DNA from: CAYRGQ01 sp964423925
Lineage (GTDB): Bacteria > Bacteroidota > Bacteroidia > Sphingobacteriales > Sphingobacteriaceae
Length of the DNA: 64,000 bases
Assembly (NCBI GenBank): GCA_964423925.1
Contig: CAYRGQ010000010.1
Coordinates: 8,229 to 72,228 of the forward strand
Direction: 5' to 3'
The position numbers and the translations under genes were made by a program. Shown here in pieces: positions 58,860 through 64,000 of the stretch (positions are counted from its first letter, which is position 1; each line of letters opens with the position of its first letter). A model generated the notes under the pieces. The model did no database searches. It had not been told where the DNA came from and saw only the letters and a program-made list of their open reading frames with translations.

Positions 58860-60821
58860 ATGACCACGAACCTCCGCATAACAAGCCTCAGCATTGCGCT
58901 AGCTTGCGTATTCCCCTTATTCATATGGGCGCAGCTGTCCGAAAGTGCATACAGCTACACAGAAGCCTTCGATCCCGCCTTCTATACGACGAGCGGAAAC
59001 GAATACCGATCGGCAAGTGGCAAACCTGGACCGAAATATTGGCAGAACGTGGTGAATTATAAAATAGAGGCGCACCTCAACGACCGAACGAACGAGATCA
59101 CGGCCAGCCTAACGATGGAATACACCAACAACAGTCCGGACGAGCTCGAGTTTCTGTGGTTGCAATTGGACCAAAACATGTTCAGTCAGAATAGCCGCGG
59201 CCAGCAGATCGTGCCGCTGACCAATAGTCGCTATGGCAGTTCGATGTCCCAATTTGACGGTGGCTACGACATCCAATCCGTGACCCTAACGGACGGCCGC
59301 GCCGTCGCGCACGACATCACGGACACCCGAATGCAGATCTTCTTGGACGATCCGTTAGCGCCACAGGGCGGAAAAATCACCTTGCATATCGATTATGCCT
59401 ACACCGTACCCGAACATGGCGCCGATCGCACGAGCGTAGTAGAAACGCAGCACGGCAAGATTTTCGCCATCGCGCAGTGGTTTCCTCGTGTCGCCGTCTA
59501 TGACGATATCCGGGGGTGGAATACGTTACCCTATACTGGACCCGGCGAGTTCTATTTGGAATATGGAGACTATGAGGTAGCAATTACGGCACCGGCCAAC
59601 CACATCGTCGTGATGGGAGCCGAGCTCCTGAATCCGGAGGAGGTTTACACGCCCGAGCAGGTCCGCCGGTTGGAACTCGCGCGACAAAGCGACGAAACGG
59701 TCGTTATCCGGAGTGCGAGCGCCTTAACGCAAGCGAACTCCCGGCCCCAAGGCAAGGACGAGCTGACCTGGCGCTTTCGTCTCGAAAACGCGAGAGACAT
59801 AGCTTGGGCGTCTTCACCGGCATTTATCATCGACGCCGCGCGGATTAATTTGGATGAGGGACGTACCGCCCTAGCCATGTCTGCCTATCCCATCGAAAGC
59901 AACGGCGGAAATGCCTGGGAACGATCTACCGAATACACCAAAGCTTCTGTGGAATTTTACTCGAACCTGCTTTTCGAATACCCCTACCCAGTCGCGGTCA
60001 ATGTCGCCGCACGCGTGAACGGGATGGAATATCCGGCCATATCTTTTTGCAACTACCGCTCGCGAGGCGCCGACCTCTGGGGCGTCACCGACCACGAGTT
60101 TGGGCACAACTGGTTCCCGATGATTGTCGGTACCAACGAGCGACTGCACGCTTGGATGGACGAGGGATTCAACATGTTTCTCAACGAGTTATCGACGGCC
60201 GCTTTTAATAATGGAGAGTATCACCGCCCGCAAGGCGATGCCAACCGCATGGCTCAAGGAATGACAAACCCGGCGCTGGAGCCGGTGATGAGCACCCCGC
60301 AAAACATGGCCGAGCGAAACATCGGTGCACTCGTGTATTATAAACCGGGCTTCGGAATGACCTTGCTCCGCAATGAAATCCTGGGTCACGAGCGTTTCGA
60401 CCGCGCTTTGCGCACATACATCCGTAATTGGGCCTATAAGCATCCGACTCCTGACGACTTCTTTCGTACGATGGAGAACGTCTCTGGCGAAAACCTAAAT
60501 TGGTTTTGGCGGGGATGGTTTAAACACAATTGGAGACTCGACCAAGCCGTCGGCGGCGTCGTATACCCAGACAACGACCCGCAAAACGGTGCCTTAATTA
60601 CGGTCGATAACCTGGAAAAAATGCCGATGCCCGTTGTTGTTGAAATAACAACCGTCAGTGGAAAAAAAGAGCGCGTGCGCTTGCCTGTGGAAATATGGGA
60701 AAGGAATTCTTCGTGGACATTCCGCCACCCCACCACCGAACGGATCAGCAGCGTGCAACTCGATCCCGACCGCGTATTCCCAGACCACAATCCGGATAAT
60801 AACCGGTGGGAAACGCGGTAA
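58860..60821 (+). CDS. M1 family metallopeptidase
   Basis: A 653-residue exported zinc aminopeptidase. The signal is TNLRITSLSIALACVFPLFIWAQ. The zinc site HEFGH is at 412-416 with the third ligand E435 in MDEGFNMF, exactly the HExxH-18-E spacing of M1. The substrate-binding GAMEN motif is altered to NGMEYPAI. The N-terminal part (NYKIEAHLNDRTNEITASLTMEYTNNS) is the M1 beta-saddle. It cleaves N-terminal residues from peptides in the periplasm. Downstream, after 48 bases, is a small exported protein gene that may be co-transcribed. Confidence 0.94.
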   Translation: MTTNLRITSLSIALACVFPLFIWAQLSESAYSYTEAFDPAFYTTSGNEYRSASGKPGPKYWQNVVNYKIEAHLNDRTNEITASLTMEYTNNSPDELEFLWLQLDQNMFSQNSRGQQIVPLTNSRYGSSMSQFDGGYDIQSVTLTDGRAVAHDITDTRMQIFLDDPLAPQGGKITLHIDYAYTVPEHGADRTSVVETQHGKIFAIAQWFPRVAVYDDIRGWNTLPYTGPGEFYLEYGDYEVAITAPANHIVVMGAELLNPEEVYTPEQVRRLELARQSDETVVIRSASALTQANSRPQGKDELTWRFRLENARDIAWASSPAFIIDAARINLDEGRTALAMSAYPIESNGGNAWERSTEYTKASVEFYSNLLFEYPYPVAVNVAARVNGMEYPAISFCNYRSRGADLWGVTDHEFGHNWFPMIVGTNERLHAWMDEGFNMFLNELSTAAFNNGEYHRPQGDANRMAQGMTNPALEPVMSTPQNMAERNIGALVYYKPGFGMTLLRNEILGHERFDRALRTYIRNWAYKHPTPDDFFRTMENVSGENLNWFWRGWFKHNWRLDQAVGGVVYPDNDPQNGALITVDNLEKMPMPVVVEITTVSGKKERVRLPVEIWERNSSWTFRHPTTERISSVQLDPDRVFPDHNPDNNRWETR

Positions 60822-60869
60822 ACAATAGGTATCTTCGGCTGTTAATGAACTAGAGAACACTCACTACTT

Positions 60870-61628
60870 ATGCAACGCTATTCTGTGCACATACTATACC
60901 GGTTCGTTATTGTCCTATCCGTCGCATTACTCAGCGGTGGACCCGCATCGGCGCAGACGCAACCCTCCCATCTTGAAGGGCTCGTGCTGGAACTGCAAAG
61001 TGGCGAAAGCATGTACGACGTATTGGTCACGAATATTCAAACGGATGTTTCCACCCGAACCGACCGAGAAGGGCGATTCACGATTGTGGCCAGCTTAAAC
61101 GACCGACTGAAGTTCGAATATTCGGGCTATCGTACTGACACGGTGGTGGTCATCGAATTCGGTCTCAAGCGCGTGTACATGAGCCCAGCCGACGGGACCA
61201 TCGTCATTGATGCCGTTTCGATAACCGCGATGACCGACCACCGCCTGCAAGAGGAAATTGAAAAGGCCCGGCAAGCGGGTGCAGTGGCAGAGACTTCAAA
61301 ACATCGTGGCGGCCTCCGCTTGTCCCCTTCCCGGTTTTTTGGGAACGAAGGAAAACAAGCGCGCCAACGCTACCAGTTGTTGATAGCTGAGCGCGAGCGA
61401 CGAGAAGTCGAACGACGCTTCTCCCCCGAAGCTATTCAAGCCCTAACGCCGTTAACTGGTCGGGAATTGGATCTCTTCCGAGCCAAATACCGCCCCGATC
61501 CCGGATTTGTGGCAACCGCATCCGAACAGGAAATGCAACTTTATATTATGGATTCCTACGCGGCCTTCACCCGGTTATCGGACGCCGAACGTGCCGCCAT
61601 CCAGCTCCAGCAGGAGGAGAATCAATAG
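60870..61628 (+). CDS. Exported protein with carboxypeptidase-regulatory-like domain
   Basis: A 252-residue protein with signal FVIVLSVALLSGGPASAQ, then a carboxypeptidase-D regulatory-like beta-sandwich (LEGLVLELQSGESMYDVLVTNIQTDVSTRTDREGRFTI) and a helical, charged C-terminal half (RQRYQLLIAERERREVERRFSPEAIQALTPLTGRELDLFRAKYRPD). It resembles Bacteroidota proteins of unknown role that have this layout and lie near peptidases or receptors. Follows the M1 peptidase by 48 bases. Its last bases overlap the end of the membrane protein gene on the other strand by 7. Confidence 0.8.
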   Translation: MQRYSVHILYRFVIVLSVALLSGGPASAQTQPSHLEGLVLELQSGESMYDVLVTNIQTDVSTRTDREGRFTIVASLNDRLKFEYSGYRTDTVVVIEFGLKRVYMSPADGTIVIDAVSITAMTDHRLQEEIEKARQAGAVAETSKHRGGLRLSPSRFFGNEGKQARQRYQLLIAERERREVERRFSPEAIQALTPLTGRELDLFRAKYRPDPGFVATASEQEMQLYIMDSYAAFTRLSDAERAAIQLQQEENQ

Positions 61629-62152
61629 GGCCAGCCCATCCGCTTAAACACGAACGACCAAAGCCAGATCGGGCCGATCAGCAAGAGCTTTAGAAAATGT
61701 GCGAAAGGCATCTTTTCCTTTTCTTGGCTTTTGCCAAACCATAATATAAGAAAAGATAGTACGAGCAAAACCAGGAAAACCAGCCAGGCGGCGGGCCCAC
61801 CGTCGCGCTCTACATACTCGAGCTGCACGATCAGGAAGCTGAAAACACCGATACTCAGCAACACTGCATACGATAAGGTAGGTGCCAAACGTAGATAATA
61901 ATACACGACCACGGCGATAAAAATTGATCCCCAATTGAGGAAAATATGATAACCGTGTCGTTTCAGAAAGCCGATTTCCGGAAACGGTATCATCCACACC
62001 AAACCAAGGATCGCAAAAGAAAAAACCGGGATAAAAAGGTACTGAAGGGCCCGGTTGCCCGGATGGGCCGAATAACGGGACAGTAGTGCAAAATGCTCCT
62101 CCACGGGCCGTAGAGGTTCGGGCTTTCGTTGGTGTTTCTTTTGTCTAGACAT
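61622..62152 (-). CDS. DUF962/Mpo1-like membrane protein
   Basis: A 176-residue membrane protein from the ATG at 62152 (the open frame to 62242 passes through the rny terminator). After a charged N-terminus it has EEHFALLSRYSAHPGNRALQYLFIPVFSFAILGLVWMIPFP, resembling the YxxxHxxxxNxxxHxxxIP start of DUF962/Mpo1 proteins, then five to six hydrophobic segments. Mpo1 is a 2-hydroxy fatty acid dioxygenase that needs histidines. Here the first His is kept but the second position reads Gln. Assignment is moderate; alternatives are an unrelated small membrane protein. Confidence 0.55.
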   Translation of the reverse strand: MSRQKKHQRKPEPLRPVEEHFALLSRYSAHPGNRALQYLFIPVFSFAILGLVWMIPFPEIGFLKRHGYHIFLNWGSIFIAVVVYYYLRLAPTLSYAVLLSIGVFSFLIVQLEYVERDGGPAAWLVFLVLLVLSFLILWFGKSQEKEKMPFAHFLKLLLIGPIWLWSFVFKRMGWPY

Positions 62153-62171
62153 GCTCGCCTTTATGAATAAC

Positions 62172-62206
62172 GAAAAGACACCGCCCATCGGGTTCGGTGT
62201 CTTTTC
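62172..62206 (-). terminator. Terminator of rny
   Basis: A 12-base perfect stem GAAAAGACACCG (62172-62183) / CGGTGTCTTTTC (62195-62206) with an 11-base loop lies 26 bases past the rny stop codon. Confidence 0.88.
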
Positions 62207-62231
62207 CAATTTACACAATAAAATAAATCCT

Positions 62232-63785
62232 CTACTTGGCAAACGCCACCGACCGTGTTTCGCGAATAACCGTGACTTTGATTTGCCCCGGATAGGTCAT
62301 CTCCGTTTGTATTCGCGTAGAGATGTCCGCGGCCAGTAACTCGGCCTGTGCGTCGGAAACACGTTCGCTTTCGACCACCACGCGTAATTCGCGTCCGGCC
62401 TGAATAGCAAAAGTTTTCTCTACGCCGGGGTACGATAGGGCCAACTCTTCCAACTCTTTAAGCCGTTTGATGTAGTTTTCCACCACCTCACGGCGGGCGC
62501 CCGGCCGGGCACCGGAGATCGCGTCACACGCTTGTACCACAGGCGATATCAACGCCGTCATTTCGATCTCGTCGTGGTGGGCGCCGATGGCGTTGCAAAC
62601 GTCTGGGTGTTCTTTGTATTTTTCCGCCAGTTGCATGCCGAGGATAGCGTGTGGTACCTCGGGGTTGTCATCAGGCACCTTACCGATGTCGTGCAATAGT
62701 CCGGCGCGCTTCGCATGCTTCACGTTTAAGCCCAATTCAGCAGCCATGGTCGCGGCGAAGTTCGCTACCTCGCGCGAGTGCTGTAGCAAGTTCTGCCCAT
62801 ATGACGATCGATAGCGCATACGCCCCACCATGCGGATCAGCTCCGGATGCAGGCCGTGGATGCCGAGGTCGATGACCGTACGCTCGCCGATCTCCACAAT
62901 TTCGTCTTCAATTTGTTTCTTGGTTTTGGCCACCACCTCCTCGATGCGCGCGGGGTGTATACGGCCATCAGTCACCAAACGGTGCAAGGCTAGGCGAGCA
63001 ATCTCCCGTCTCACTGGGTCGAAACCGGAAAGAATAATCGCTTCCGGCGTATCATCTACGATGATTTCCACGCCCGTCGCGGCTTCCATAGCCCGGATGT
63101 TCCGCCCCTCGCGACCGATGATACGTCCCTTGATTTCGTCGTTCTCGATGTTGAAGATCGATACGGTGTTCTCAATCGCGCTCTCCGTGGCAGTACGCTG
63201 TATTGTCTGAATGACGACTTTTTTGGCCTCCTTCGTAGCCGTCAACTTCGCTTCGTCCACAATATCCTTGATCTGCATGACTGCTTGCGAGCGCGCTTCT
63301 GCCTTAAGGTTCTCCACAAGCTGGTTTCTCGCATCCTCGGCAGACAATCCAGCAATGGTTTCCAACTGCTTGATGTGCTGCGCCTTAAGCTGATCTACCT
63401 CCTGCTGTTTCTTTTCATTGATCTCCGTCAAGCGCTCCAGGTTCTTCCGCTCACTTTCGAGTGCTTGCTTTTCGCGATTCAGACTTTCCAGCTTCTGGTT
63501 GAGCGACTGCTCCTTTTGCCTAATGCTGTTCTCGCGTTGGTTAAGCGTGTTGTTTCGTTGGTTGGTTTCCTTTTCGTGGTCGGCCTTCAGCTGCAGGAAT
63601 TTCTCCTTCGCTTCCAGCTGCCGTTGCTTCTTCAAATGTTCACCAGCCTGCTCGGCTTCCTTAAGGATTTTCTTGGCTTTGTTTTGGGCGGCAATTTCCT
63701 GTTGCTTGAACAGAAACCGCAACGCGAATCTGCCGATCACAATACCGACCAACAACGCGATTATAATGTAGATTATTGTATCCAT
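62232..63785 (-). CDS. rny: Ribonuclease Y
   Basis: A 517-residue membrane-anchored endoribonuclease that starts much mRNA decay. It has one N-terminal transmembrane helix (TIIYIIIALLVGIVIGRFALRFLF), a coiled coil to about residue 180 (KQQEIAAQNKAKKILKEAEQA), a KH domain (IKGRIIGREGRNIRAMEAATGVEIIVDD) and an HD domain (LLHDIGKVPDD with the metal ligands HD). Length fits the family (about 510-530). The stop is followed by a strong terminator. The region upstream (63786-64000) is discussed separately. Confidence 0.96.
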   Translation of the reverse strand: MDTIIYIIIALLVGIVIGRFALRFLFKQQEIAAQNKAKKILKEAEQAGEHLKKQRQLEAKEKFLQLKADHEKETNQRNNTLNQRENSIRQKEQSLNQKLESLNREKQALESERKNLERLTEINEKKQQEVDQLKAQHIKQLETIAGLSAEDARNQLVENLKAEARSQAVMQIKDIVDEAKLTATKEAKKVVIQTIQRTATESAIENTVSIFNIENDEIKGRIIGREGRNIRAMEAATGVEIIVDDTPEAIILSGFDPVRREIARLALHRLVTDGRIHPARIEEVVAKTKKQIEDEIVEIGERTVIDLGIHGLHPELIRMVGRMRYRSSYGQNLLQHSREVANFAATMAAELGLNVKHAKRAGLLHDIGKVPDDNPEVPHAILGMQLAEKYKEHPDVCNAIGAHHDEIEMTALISPVVQACDAISGARPGARREVVENYIKRLKELEELALSYPGVEKTFAIQAGRELRVVVESERVSDAQAELLAADISTRIQTEMTYPGQIKVTVIRETRSVAFAK

Positions 63786-64000
63786 GAAGTTATATTAATG
63801 TTTAGTATAAGTGCATTATATCATTCGTTTTCATTGTATTCGCTGCCTTTTTGAAAAAAAAAACCGCAATTAAACTATTAGGTTTCATGTATCATAAACT
63901 TCCTTACACATGGTTGGCGCGTAGATCATGGCTAGATGGCTTAACGCAAAATTGCCTACATCTTGTTTACGCCTGTATATTGAAGCGTTAAGTTTAAAAT
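63786..64000 (-). other. Non-coding segment upstream of rny, possible small RNA
   Basis: No coding frame is seen. The minus strand contains an 8-base dyad CTTAACGC (63992-63985) / GCGTTAAG (63947-63940), a smaller hairpin at 63883-63900, and then ten T residues (63863-63854), like the 3' end of a transcript. A 6S RNA or other small RNA upstream of rny is possible; the assignment is tentative and the segment continues to the window edge. Confidence 0.25.

Noticed and set aside
1..64000. CRISPR array, prophage, transposon or integron
   Set aside because: No regular repeat-spacer pattern, transposase, integrase or phage gene was seen; the only tandem repeat is the 16-base pair at 33804-33835.

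Overview
The window looks like chromosomal DNA from a member of the Bacteroidota, most likely a Sphingobacteriaceae relative of moderate GC content such as a Parapedobacter-like organism (inference; no 16S rRNA gene is present). Supporting signs are TonB-dependent receptors with N-terminal carboxypeptidase-like domains, DUF4374 and DUF4249 lipoproteins, RNase Y, Tat-exported Gfo/Idh/MocA dehydrogenases, few Shine-Dalgarno sites, and repeated promoters of the Bacteroidota type (TTTG or TTG, 18-21 bases, TAnnTTTG). Gene density is high. I saw no insertion sequence, prophage, integrase or CRISPR array; this is an ordinary core and niche-adaptation region.

Layout. 1-2002: a Tat-exported oxidoreductase cut by the window edge, with a sulfatase-modifying-factor fold protein that lacks the catalytic cysteines. 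2351-4849: HrpB helicase. 4866-9722: an iron or siderophore uptake locus with an AraC regulator, a TonB receptor and a surface lipoprotein, organised around a perfect 21-base palindrome. 9816-11648: MgtC-type membrane protein, TylF-like methyltransferase, tRNA-His. 11794-16372: HtpG, then AmtB with a porin. 16802-22112: PurL, a patatin phospholipase, methylglyoxal synthase, OsmC and pantothenate kinase. 22099-28145: MscS channel, then gyrA followed by two exported TPR proteins. 28175-31805: PyrD, then an ECF sigma factor, a membrane protein and a secreted beta-helix protein.

31843-41932 holds a small unknown protein, a TolC/HlyD pair without a translocase, a polysaccharide deacetylase, and a complete RND efflux operon (adaptor, pump, outer-membrane factor). 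41949-46542 holds a 97-residue conserved unknown, a DUF4249 plus TonB receptor pair, and a DUF1080 lipoprotein. 46633-49561 holds OxyR with both redox cysteines, a YbdG-type channel and a small membrane protein. 49735-52555 is a gluconate kinase and permease operon. 52657-55516 encodes a helix-hairpin-helix beta-barrel protein and a PorV-like barrel. 55694-58042 is a two-gene Tat-exported sugar dehydrogenase and TIM-barrel isomerase operon. 58475-63785 holds an ArsC/Spx-like protein, an M1 peptidase, a carboxypeptidase-like-domain protein, a DUF962-like membrane protein and RNase Y.

The strongest unusual signals are the palindrome overlapping the AraC promoter, a group of promoters whose -7 element ends 4-5 bases before the start codon (predicting leaderless mRNAs), isoleucine at the quinolone-determining serine position of GyrA, the ECF sigma operon ending in a tyrosine-periodic beta-helix, and several perfect stem-loops or dyads next to start codons. 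Start codons were moved from the longest open frame in about fifteen genes, using family N-termini, signal peptides and promoter positions.
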